In this document: piece by piece, positions 1 through 6,008 of the stretch
Position numbering within the stretch: the stretch's first letter is position 1
Layout of the letters: each line of letters begins with the position of its first letter
NCBI GenBank assembly: GCA_021800805.1
Contig: JAJYYR010000046.1
Location: 1-6,422 of the forward strand
Direction: 5' to 3'
Length of the DNA stretch: 6,422 nt
Source of the DNA: a bacterium
Lineage (GTDB): Bacteria; SZUA-79; Acidulodesulfobacterales; Acidulodesulfobacteraceae
Program-made: the position numbers and the translations under genes
Notes under the pieces: generated by a model
Seen by the model: only the letters and a program-made list of their open reading frames with translations
Told to the model about the DNA's origin: nothing
Database searches by the model: none

Positions 1-524
1 CATTAGACTTAGACGGCGTTATATTCGACTACGAGAAAACTTTCCGGAAGAAAGCCGCAGAACTCGGTCTAAATATTTCAATCAAGCATTCCGAAATTTA
101 TAATATGGCGGACAGATACGAGATTACGGCGGAGCAGGTATCTTTAATCAATTCAAAAATTGACTTTTCCGATATGGAAGTTTTTGACGAGGTTATAAAT
201 CTAAAGCATCATATTAAGGATATAAAATGCTTTATAACGGCAAGCCCGAAAGAAACTTTGCATTTAAGGGAATTAAACGTATCTAAAGTATTCGGCAAAG
301 ATATTCCCGTATATCACGCCGACACGAAAGAAAAGCATAGAATTATTTCCGAACTTGGAATAAAATATTTCATAGACGATTATAATTTGGCAATTCACCA
401 TATAGAATCAAACTGTCCGGAATGCAACGCTTACTGGCTTAACAGAGGTTACGGAGATTTTAACCTGCCGGAGCCGAAGAATAAAATAAATAGTTTGACG
501 GAATTTTTTGACGGGAAATTTTAA
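1..524 (+). CDS. HAD-superfamily hydrolase, 5'-nucleotidase-like (5' end outside window)
   Basis: The reading frame is open from base 3, so the true start lies left of the window; the internal ATG at 105 would delete the catalytic motif. The first visible residues are LDLDGVIFD, the HAD motif I (DxDG[VT]), with the nucleophile Asp at bases 6-8 and the general acid/base Asp at 12-14. Motif II is FITAS, with the Thr near base 237. The likely motif III Lys lies in the DTKEKHR stretch, and motif IV is YFIDD near bases 369-380. All four motifs occur in order and at normal spacing, so this is probably an active Mg-dependent phosphatase. Its small size and compact layout resemble cytosolic 5'(3')-deoxyribonucleotidase-type members (NT5C/YorS-like), but the substrate is not readable from sequence. 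A C-P-E-C pair sits near the C terminus. It ends two bases before the HARE-HTH nuclease gene, so the two are probably co-transcribed. Family confidence is high and substrate confidence is low. Confidence 0.85.
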   Translation, partial: LDLDGVIFDYEKTFRKKAAELGLNISIKHSEIYNMADRYEITAEQVSLINSKIDFSDMEVFDEVINLKHHIKDIKCFITASPKETLHLRELNVSKVFGKDIPVYHADTKEKHRIISELGIKYFIDDYNLAIHHIESNCPECNAYWLNRGYGDFNLPEPKNKINSLTEFFDGKF

Positions 525-526
525 TC

Positions 527-1285
527 ATGAGTTCATTTAAAGACATTGCGTTTCAAATATTGAAAGAAGCCGGCAAGCCTTTGCATAGCAAAGAAATTAC
601 AAAAATAGCTCTTAAAAAGGGTTGGCTTAAAACCGCCGGTAAAACACCCGAAGCCACAATGAATGCCCAGCTCGTCGTCGATGTAAATTCTAAGAAAGAA
701 AAATCACGTTTTGTTAAAGTTGATCCTTCTGTTTTCGGTTTAAACGAAAATTTTAAAGATTTAAGCATTAAAGAAACAAAGAAGTCCGAAAATATCTATA
801 AAATTTCAAAAGACGTTTCGACAAAACAAAAAGGCGATATAGCCGAAGCCAGAATTGCGGAACTTATAATGCTTTACGGAGATACGACATTGTCATGCTA
901 TAAACCTATTTCTGACGATGAAGGTATAGATTTAATCGTAAAAGAAAAAGGCAGTTTAAAGACGATGTATATTCAAATTAAAAGCCGTTTCGGTGATAAT
1001 CCCGATAAGATTTTTACGGCTAACGTTAAAACTTCTTCTATTTCGGATAATTATTCAATGGCGGTTATTTTTTGCTTTTTCGATACGGAAGAAGGCGACT
1101 TATGGGATTATATCTGGTTTGTTCCTGCTCCGGATTTTATTAAATTAGCCAATAAACTTGACGGCGGAAAATCTCTCGGATTTGTTGCCGGACGAAAGAA
1201 AAAAGAGTCTAATAAGTGGGATAATTATTTAATAGACAAAAGAAGCCTTGCCAATCAAATAATAGCTCAAATGAAAAGAGTTTGA
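527..1285 (+). CDS. HARE-HTH domain fused to a PD-(D/E)XK-type nuclease domain
   Basis: This 252-residue protein has two parts. Residues about 3-73 look like a HARE-HTH winged helix (FKDIAFQILKEAGKPLHSKE, then the A-xx-KGW-xx-GKTPEATM region and the RFVKV-F-L end), a DNA-binding module known from bacterial restriction enzymes, RNA polymerase delta and eukaryotic chromatin proteins. After a lysine-rich linker (about 80-100), residues about 101-205 look like a restriction-endonuclease fold: GDIAEARIAEL with a helix-1 Glu at 107, GIDLIV with Asp 135, and YIQIKSR with Gln 150 and Lys 152, a D...QxK variant of the PD-(D/E)XK site. A predicted role is sequence- or modification-directed DNA cleavage in the cytoplasm. 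It starts two bases after the HAD gene and its TGA overlaps the next ATG by one base, so it is the middle gene of an operon. A weak GGGA site about ten bases upstream supports the ATG. No methyltransferase is coupled to it. Specificity is unknown. Confidence 0.8.
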   Translation: MSSFKDIAFQILKEAGKPLHSKEITKIALKKGWLKTAGKTPEATMNAQLVVDVNSKKEKSRFVKVDPSVFGLNENFKDLSIKETKKSENIYKISKDVSTKQKGDIAEARIAELIMLYGDTTLSCYKPISDDEGIDLIVKEKGSLKTMYIQIKSRFGDNPDKIFTANVKTSSISDNYSMAVIFCFFDTEEGDLWDYIWFVPAPDFIKLANKLDGGKSLGFVAGRKKKESNKWDNYLIDKRSLANQIIAQMKRV

Positions 1286-1809
1286 TGAATAAAATCATAA
1301 TAAAGATATTTATATTTGCATTTATTTTGTTTTCTGCAAATAAAGTTTTTGCTTTCGGCATTTTTAATATCCCTTACAACCAGTCAGACTCTAACTTTAA
1401 CAAGCTTGCGATGCGGGTGTATAATTCAAATAGTCCTTATACTTATGCGTCTGTAGCTTATACCTATAACGCTTTGCCTATAACGACGACTATGTCAGGG
1501 TGCAAGCTAATAAGCATAATAAGACGCACGCAGGGCTTTCCGAAACCGGCATACTGGGCTGTCGAAAATTATAAGATATGCGGCGGTAATATTGCAGAGG
1601 TTAAAAATACCAATATGGCCGGGTGGGATAACTTGCCAAATGGAATAAAACCTGTTATAAATAATGTAATAGCGGAAGCAAGGCAATACGGCAAAGCGAC
1701 TGCGAATTATTACGGATACAGAATAATAGCAAAGACTGGAGCTTACGTTGGGACGGTATTCGTGTATGTGCTTAACGGGATAAAGTTAGAGGCCATGATG
1801 AGGTTTTAA
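1285..1809 (+). CDS. Predicted exported small protein, function unknown
   Basis: The ATG at 1285 overlaps the previous TGA by one base and has an AAAAGAG site about five bases upstream, so I prefer it to the TTG at 1282. The 174-residue product begins MNKIIIKIFIFAFILFSA, a lysine-containing start followed by a hydrophobic core, and then NKVFA-FG, which fits signal peptidase I cleavage after Ala 23 (Val at -3, Ala at -1). The mature part of about 150 residues is rich in Tyr, Asn and Gly and has exactly two cysteines, Cys 73 (MSGCKL) and Cys 99 (YKICGG), which could form a periplasmic disulfide. The C-terminal region, about residues 141-170, looks beta-rich and ends in MMRF. I do not recognise a family. 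Being translationally coupled to a predicted cytoplasmic nuclease is odd for a secreted protein, and no function is assigned. Export is fairly convincing from sequence; everything else is unknown. Confidence 0.7.
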   Translation: MNKIIIKIFIFAFILFSANKVFAFGIFNIPYNQSDSNFNKLAMRVYNSNSPYTYASVAYTYNALPITTTMSGCKLISIIRRTQGFPKPAYWAVENYKICGGNIAEVKNTNMAGWDNLPNGIKPVINNVIAEARQYGKATANYYGYRIIAKTGAYVGTVFVYVLNGIKLEAMMRF

Positions 1810-1854
1810 ATTTATAATTATAGTAGCTAAAATTTTTTGAATAGAAGAATAAAT

Positions 1855-1863
1855 TGTTATATT
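1855..1863 (+). promoter_or_regulatory. Candidate extended -10 promoter for the methyltransferase cassette
   Basis: The bases read TG-T-TATATT, an extended -10 element (TGnTATATT, five of six matches to TATAAT). A TTGAAT at 1837-1842 could be a -35, but it is only 15 bases from the -10, which is short. A start near 1870 would give a leader of about 75 bases containing the hairpins at 1868-1903 and 1910-1931. This is sequence resemblance only, in AT-rich DNA where chance matches are common. Confidence 0.3.
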
Positions 1864-1867
1864 CAAT

Positions 1868-1903
1868 AAGTCAACCAACTACCGCTTATAGAAGCGGGGG
1901 CTT
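1868..1903 (+). mobile_element. Hairpin resembling an IS200/IS605 (TnpB-type) element end; possible solo remnant
   Basis: A perfect six-base-pair stem, CCGCTT (1882-1887) with AAGCGG (1892-1897) around an ATAG loop, can be extended past an A-G mismatch. It is framed by AAGTCAACC on the left and GGGGGCTTG on the right. The arrangement AAGTCAA(C)..hairpin..GGGGCTTG is, from memory, typical of right ends of IS200/IS605-family elements and of the 3' part of their omega-RNAs. No transposase, TnpB gene or second end is present here. If real, it is a remnant or a non-autonomous copy. The alternative is a terminator or leader structure between the two operons, though no T-run follows. Confidence 0.35.
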
Positions 1904-1909
1904 GAAAAA

Positions 1910-1931
1910 AGCTCTGATTTATAAGAGGGCT
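1910..1931 (+). other. Weak stem-loop in the leader of the methyltransferase gene
   Basis: AGCTCT (1910-1915) can pair with AGGGCT (1926-1931) through six pairs including one T-G wobble, around a ten-base loop. It sits 14 bases before the methyltransferase ATG and ties up the AGAGGG stretch, the only purine-rich Shine-Dalgarno-like sequence nearby. A role in limiting translation is possible but unproven, and a stem this short could be chance. Confidence 0.2.
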
Positions 1932-1945
1932 AATTAGAAATAGTT

Positions 1946-2989
1946 ATGGCTAAATCTCTAAACATAGGACTCAATAAGGCGGGCATAGCAAAGAAAGACG
2001 AGTTTTACACTCAGCTTGTTGATATTGAAAAGGAATTGAAGCATTACAAGAGCCAATTTCGCGGAAAAGTAGTTTATTGCAATTGCGATGATCCATATGA
2101 AAGCAACTTTTTTAAATACTTTGCATCCAACTTCAATGCTCTTGGACTGAGGAAGCTTATTACTACAAGCTACAGCGGTTCACCGATTGTTGGAGGACAA
2201 TTACCACTATTTGAGGTGGCTGGATCAAAAGGCAAACAACCGCTCAAAATTGAAATCGAAGAAGTGCCTGATATCGACAAAGATGGAGCAATAAATCTTG
2301 ATGACGTTAAGTATCTGCTCAAGCATGACAAAAACATCGCAACCCCTTTGCGCGGCAGCGGTGATTTTCGTAGCGACGAATGTATCGAATTGCTCAAGCA
2401 ATCCGATATAGTTGTGACAAATCCTCCATTTTCTCTATTTCGTGAATATGTTGCACAACTTATTGAGTATGATAAAAAGTTTTTGATTCTTGGTGATCAG
2501 AACGCTATCACATATAAAGAAATTTTTGGCCATATTAAAGAAAATAAAATATGGCTTGGCTACGATAATGGTGGCACAAAGTGGTTTCAGGTTCCGATAG
2601 ACTACGATATACCAACAGAATCAAGAAAGAAAATCGTAAATGGTGTGAAATATTTCAGCATGGGAAGAATTTTGTGGTTTACCAATCTTGATACTGCAAA
2701 GCGCCATGAAGAACTGACTTTATATAAAAAATATAATCCGAAAGAATACCCCAAATATGATGACTATAATGCTATCAACGTAAATAGATACAGTGATATT
2801 CCTATGGACTATGTAGGTGTAATGGGTGTTCCAATTACATTTGTTGATAAATACAACCCAAAGCAGTTTGAAATTATTGGCATTGATAGATATGTCAAAG
2901 ATAATCCAAATTACGGAAAGAGATTTACAATAGACGGCCAGGAAATCTATGCCCGCATTTTAATTAAAAATAAAAAAGTAAAAAAATGA
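1946..2989 (+). CDS. Adenine-specific DNA methyltransferase, EcoRI-methylase family
   Basis: This 347-residue enzyme is predicted to transfer a methyl group from S-adenosylmethionine to N6 of adenine in a short DNA site. It follows the M.EcoRI family layout closely: KKDEFYTQL at 16-24, VVYCNCDDPYESNFFKYF at 42-59, the catalytic motif IV NPPF at 159-162 inside DIVVTNPPFSLFREYV, KIWLGYDNGG at 201-210, GRILWFTNLD at 240-249 and GVPITFVDKYNPKQFEIIGI near 294-313. M.EcoRI itself is about 325 residues, so this is full length. The NPPF catalytic tetrapeptide is intact. Residues 77-125 include an acidic segment (DIDKDGAINLDD) that may belong to a family-variable region. Recognition specificity cannot be read from sequence and need not be GAATTC. 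The next gene begins after one base, so the two form a cassette. The Shine-Dalgarno site before the ATG is poor. The C terminus is lysine-rich (KNKKVKK). Family confidence is very high. Confidence 0.95.
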   Translation: MAKSLNIGLNKAGIAKKDEFYTQLVDIEKELKHYKSQFRGKVVYCNCDDPYESNFFKYFASNFNALGLRKLITTSYSGSPIVGGQLPLFEVAGSKGKQPLKIEIEEVPDIDKDGAINLDDVKYLLKHDKNIATPLRGSGDFRSDECIELLKQSDIVVTNPPFSLFREYVAQLIEYDKKFLILGDQNAITYKEIFGHIKENKIWLGYDNGGTKWFQVPIDYDIPTESRKKIVNGVKYFSMGRILWFTNLDTAKRHEELTLYKKYNPKEYPKYDDYNAINVNRYSDIPMDYVGVMGVPITFVDKYNPKQFEIIGIDRYVKDNPNYGKRFTIDGQEIYARILIKNKKVKK

Positions 2990-2990
2990 T

Positions 2991-4100
2991 ATGAAAATTG
3001 AGTTACATAAAATTAAGATTCGTGAAGTGATTGCCGACTACAAAGACAGCGCAGAAGAAGGTGTTGTGGCTTATGGCGGCAAACTTAATATTCGTCCGAA
3101 ATATCAGCGCGAGTTTGTATACAAGGAAAAGCAACGCAACGCCGTAATTGAAACTATCAAAAACAGCTTTCCGCTAAATGTGATGTATTGGATGATTAGA
3201 GAAGACGGCGGTTACGAAGTTTTAGACGGCCAACAGCGCACTATCAGCATTGGGCAATATGTTTATGGAGATTTTTCTTTAAACGACCGCTTTTTTCATA
3301 ATTTAACCAAAGAAGAACAGGATAAAATTTTGGATTATGAACTGATGATTTATTTCTGCGAAGGTACGGACAAAGAACGGCTAGACTGGTTTACGATTAT
3401 CAATATTGCTGGAGAGAAATTGACGAATCAAGAAATTCGCAACGCAGTTTATACCGGGCCGTGGCTCTACGACGCTAAATTGAAATTTAGCAAATCAAAC
3501 TGTGCGGCATATCTCTTAGCAAACGACGACGGACAATTAGTTAGCGGTTCGCCAATACGACAAGATTATTTAGAAACTGTGCTCTCTTGGATAAATGACG
3601 GGAAAATAGAAGATTATATGGCTAAGCACCAACACGATAAAAACGCTAATGAACTGTGGGATTACTTCCAAGCTGTTATCGCTTGGGTGCGTAAAACGTT
3701 CTCGAATTATAGAAAAGAAATGGCAAGCGTGAATTGGGGCGAACTATATAACCAATTCAAAGGCGAGAAATTAAACGCCGCGAAATTGGAAACTAAGGTT
3801 AAGGAGCTGATGCAGGACGAAGATGTAACCAAAAAATCAGGTATTTATCCGTATGTTTTGACAGGACAAGAGAGATACCTTTCTATCCGTGCCTTTACCG
3901 ACAAAATGAAGCGCGAAGCGTATGAGCGACAAAAAGGTGTTTGCCCGTGGTGTAAAAAAGAAAAGAAAGAAAAACAGAAGTGGGATATTGAAGAAATGGA
4001 AGCTGACCACATCACGCCCTGGCACGAGGGTGGGAAAACGATTGCGGATAATTGCCAAATGCTATGCAAAGAACACAATCGAACTAAATCTGGCATTTAA
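2991..4100 (+). CDS. DUF262 (GmrSD/ParB-like) protein with C-terminal HNH nuclease domain, probable restriction component
   Basis: This 369-residue protein has an N-terminal DUF262 domain with the hallmark IRPKYQREFVY (35-44), PLNVMYWM (61-68), DGQQRT (79-84) and FTIINIAGEKLTNQEIRNA (134-152). In relatives such as GmrS and SspE this ParB-related fold binds or hydrolyses nucleotides and is needed for restriction. Residues about 310-369 form an HNH/McrA-type nuclease: zinc knuckle C318-x2-C321, EADH with Asp 339 and His 340, His 345, Asn 354, then C359-x2-H362 and N363. The final zinc ligand is His where Cys is usual. All expected nuclease residues are present, so it is probably active. It lies one base after the methyltransferase stop and is almost certainly co-translated with it. 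I infer that it cleaves DNA lacking (or less likely carrying) the partner's methyl mark. No EcoRI-type endonuclease is present, which supports this gene as the cognate nuclease. Domain confidence is high; the restriction logic is inference. Confidence 0.9.
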   Translation: MKIELHKIKIREVIADYKDSAEEGVVAYGGKLNIRPKYQREFVYKEKQRNAVIETIKNSFPLNVMYWMIREDGGYEVLDGQQRTISIGQYVYGDFSLNDRFFHNLTKEEQDKILDYELMIYFCEGTDKERLDWFTIINIAGEKLTNQEIRNAVYTGPWLYDAKLKFSKSNCAAYLLANDDGQLVSGSPIRQDYLETVLSWINDGKIEDYMAKHQHDKNANELWDYFQAVIAWVRKTFSNYRKEMASVNWGELYNQFKGEKLNAAKLETKVKELMQDEDVTKKSGIYPYVLTGQERYLSIRAFTDKMKREAYERQKGVCPWCKKEKKEKQKWDIEEMEADHITPWHEGGKTIADNCQMLCKEHNRTKSGI

Positions 4101-4290
4101 GTATTGAAAAATTGGAAATTATAATGATATTTTACTATATAAAAATCTAATTAAAAAAGATTACAGCGATTAATATAAAAACTATTAGGTATATATTTAA
4201 TTCAGGAATGATGGAACATTGAATATACAACGAAGCTAACCATAGAAAAAGAAATATCTAAAATAATAAAGATCATAACGGAGTAAAATC
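4101..4290 (+). promoter_or_regulatory. AT-rich non-coding stretch with candidate promoter and a clear ribosome binding site
   Basis: These 190 bases carry no convincing gene. TTGGAA (4112-4117) and TATATA (4136-4141), 18 bases apart, are the best -35/-10 pair I see for the downstream membrane protein. TTGAAT (4219-4224) with ATAGAA (4242-4247) at 17 bases is weaker. CGGAG at 4279-4283, seven bases before the ATG at 4291, is a good Shine-Dalgarno site and fixes that start. No terminator-like hairpin is visible after the HNH gene, so read-through from the cassette is possible. Confidence 0.35.
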
Positions 4291-4929
4291 ATGCTAACTG
4301 CTATTGCTACCTTCGTTCTTGCCTTGGTTACGCTATATTTTGTTTACGCTACTATAAAAGAAAATCAAAAATATCGTCGATTTAAATTATCTTTAAAAAA
4401 GTTGGACGAATTTTATAGTCCATTGATAGGGCATTTGCTTGAGGCAAAATATAAATTAAACTATATAAAAATGATAAAAGAAAAAGATGATTTTATCACA
4501 TTGTCTCTTTTGTACATAAAACCTATCCCAATTCCAAATATAAACGTTGAAGAATCTATAAAACGGAATTTATTAGCATTATTACCGGTGCATACTGCAA
4601 TTTCGGAAAATAAAATTTTAAATGAATCTACAAATTTTAATAAGATAAAAGAGATTATATCTATTAAAAGACATCTTGTAGAAACAGAAACTAAAAAAGA
4701 AATGATAAATATTGATGACAATAAGAATAATTTAAATTTTTTACTGATAAAATATTTTATCATCAAATTTAACGAATTATATAATAATGGGATAGATTTT
4801 GAAAAAGAATCTTATCAAACACTTAAAGTACCATATAATTTAATAGATCAAGCTATGTGGGATAATTGGGAAAATTTTTATAAAATATTACAAAACGATT
4901 ACGATAAATTAAATAGTTCATTATATTGA
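4291..4929 (+). CDS. Hypothetical single-pass membrane protein with helical cytoplasmic domain
   Basis: I do not recognise a family. The 212-residue product starts with a hydrophobic helix at about residues 4-22 (AIATFVLALVTLYFVYA), followed by the basic stretch KENQKYRRFKLSLKK, which predicts an N-out, C-in anchor with about 185 residues in the cytoplasm. The segment just after it, LDEFYSPLIGHLL (38-50), resembles the short FYxPL stretch I associate with several uncharacterised bacterial anchored proteins. The rest is Lys/Asn/Ile-rich and probably helical, with a Trp/Tyr-rich end (MWDNWENFYKILQNDYDKL). The start is supported by CGGAG seven bases upstream. Base composition is far more AT-rich than the restriction cassette before it, suggesting a separate origin. 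It converges on the minus-strand gene at 5028-6008, which has the same anchor-plus-helical-domain plan, though I cannot align them well by eye. Neighbouring nuclease genes make a defence role conceivable, but that is context only. Confidence 0.75.
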   Translation: MLTAIATFVLALVTLYFVYATIKENQKYRRFKLSLKKLDEFYSPLIGHLLEAKYKLNYIKMIKEKDDFITLSLLYIKPIPIPNINVEESIKRNLLALLPVHTAISENKILNESTNFNKIKEIISIKRHLVETETKKEMINIDDNKNNLNFLLIKYFIIKFNELYNNGIDFEKESYQTLKVPYNLIDQAMWDNWENFYKILQNDYDKLNSSLY

Positions 4930-5027
4930 TTCTAAAAATAATTCTTAAAATATAAAATCCTAAATTTGTAAGTAGTAAAACCTTGCATAACTTATAGTGC
5001 GATTCTATATATTATAATTTCTATCTG

Positions 5028-6008
5028 CTAATATATATTATACGGACAGTTTTCCTTAAAAATTGGAAAACTGTCCGTATAATCTAATATTTTAATGAGA
5101 AATGTTTTGAAATTTTCGATTTCTTTTTTATATTTATTTATATTTAAAGATGAAAATTTAAGAGTATCGTTTAGCAAAACCTCTGCGGTAAGATTTTTTA
5201 AGTTTTCCATTTCTTTGTTGGTTCCATAAGCGATATTAAGAAGCTGCGATTCGTTTTGAAACATAAGTTTATGTGAACAATCTGTATTAAAATTTCCGTT
5301 ATTTGTTTCAATAAAAATTTGATTCACATTTTTAAAACCTTTAAATGTATTGCATTCATTATTTGTGTCGATTTTAAAATAACTTAACAATAAACAATAT
5401 ATATTTTCAATGACCGATTTATTATTTCCCGTCATCGTGTTGTTAATAACTTTTTTGCTGATTCTTTCAATTATTTTCTCGCCTAATAGCTTGAATTCTC
5501 TCTGGATTTTAACCATTTCATTATAATATTCATTATTTTTGAATATTAATTTGGACAAGTTATTATCAAAATCTTTTTTTTTATTTTTAACTATATGGTT
5601 TTCAATAAAGTCTTTATATAAAGTATTGTATATTGATCTATTTTCAACCAAAGAATCCATGTTTTTGTAATCTTTGTAATAATCGATAAAAAGATTTGCT
5701 TTAGAATATCGAATCTCTTTCTGTATTTCAATTTTATAAATACCATCTAACTCTTTAATAGTTGGATTAGGAGGGAATAAAGGCATATCATTAATGATAG
5801 CTAATAAACTGGGTATGACGTGTTCTTTGATTGTTTCGGTATGTTTGATTTTAATAGGTAAGAATAACTGATGCTCAATTATTTTATTTTGTCTCCGCAT
5901 AAAAACAAAATAAATAATAGTCATAGCAACTGTAGCAAAAGCTGCAATCCATTCAATAATATAATTCCAAACAAAAATATGATTGCTTTCAATAATCACT
6001 TTAACCAT
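5028..6008 (-). CDS. Hypothetical single-pass membrane protein with large cytoplasmic domain
   Basis: I do not recognise a family. The 326-residue product has one predicted membrane helix at about residues 14-37 (WNYIIEWIAAFATVAMTIIY) followed by MRRQNK, so the roughly 290-residue remainder is probably cytoplasmic. That part is Lys/Asn/Ile-rich and mostly helical, with a charged, possibly coiled-coil segment around 133-190. No catalytic motif stands out. The ATG at 6006-6008 is supported by GAGGGGAAGAG just upstream, with AAGAG four bases from the start. This site lies inside the reading frame of the integrase remnant, whose stop is 13 bases into this gene. The last residues, about 309-324, are encoded by a perfect inverted repeat, so the original C terminus may have been replaced. 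Composition is strongly AT-rich, like the convergent gene at 4291. Length, ribosome binding site and consistent codon pattern make it a real gene; its function is unknown. Confidence 0.75.
   Translation of the reverse strand: MVKVIIESNHIFVWNYIIEWIAAFATVAMTIIYFVFMRRQNKIIEHQLFLPIKIKHTETIKEHVIPSLLAIINDMPLFPPNPTIKELDGIYKIEIQKEIRYSKANLFIDYYKDYKNMDSLVENRSIYNTLYKDFIENHIVKNKKKDFDNNLSKLIFKNNEYYNEMVKIQREFKLLGEKIIERISKKVINNTMTGNNKSVIENIYCLLLSYFKIDTNNECNTFKGFKNVNQIFIETNNGNFNTDCSHKLMFQNESQLLNIAYGTNKEMENLKNLTAEVLLNDTLKFSSLNINKYKKEIENFKTFLIKILDYTDSFPIFKENCPYNIY
5037..5083. repeat. Perfect 19-bp inverted repeat (hairpin) inside the 3' end of a gene
   Basis: The left arm ATTATACGGACAGTTTTCC (5037-5055) is exactly complementary to the right arm (5065-5083) with a nine-base loop between. 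The whole structure lies within the last coding bases of the minus-strand membrane protein gene and about 108 bases past the stop of the convergent plus-strand gene. No long T-run follows on either strand, so it is not a textbook intrinsic terminator, but a stem this strong at a convergent junction could still stop or stabilise both transcripts. A mobile palindromic element is the alternative. Confidence 0.85.

Noticed and set aside
105..107. ATG at 105 as the start of the HAD hydrolase
   Set aside because: The same frame is open to the window edge and contains the essential DLDGV motif before this ATG.
1282..1284. TTG as start of the exported protein
   Set aside because: The ATG three bases later has the better spacing to AAAAGAG and forms the common TGATG overlap.
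3837..4096. Two minus-strand frames opposite the HNH domain
   Set aside because: Antisense shadows with no ribosome binding site and low-complexity Phe/Ser-rich translations.
3922..4107. Lysine/arginine-rich 61-residue frame inside the HNH region
   Set aside because: Shadow frame of the HNH domain, which has intact motifs in its own frame.
4461..4766. Minus-strand 101-residue hydrophobic frame opposite the membrane protein gene
   Set aside because: AT-rich antisense DNA readily gives Phe/Ile-rich frames; the plus-strand gene has a good ribosome binding site and anchor layout.
4291..6008. Toxin-antitoxin pair from the two membrane proteins
   Set aside because: They are convergent rather than co-directional, separately started and too large for a typical pair; no toxin motif is visible.
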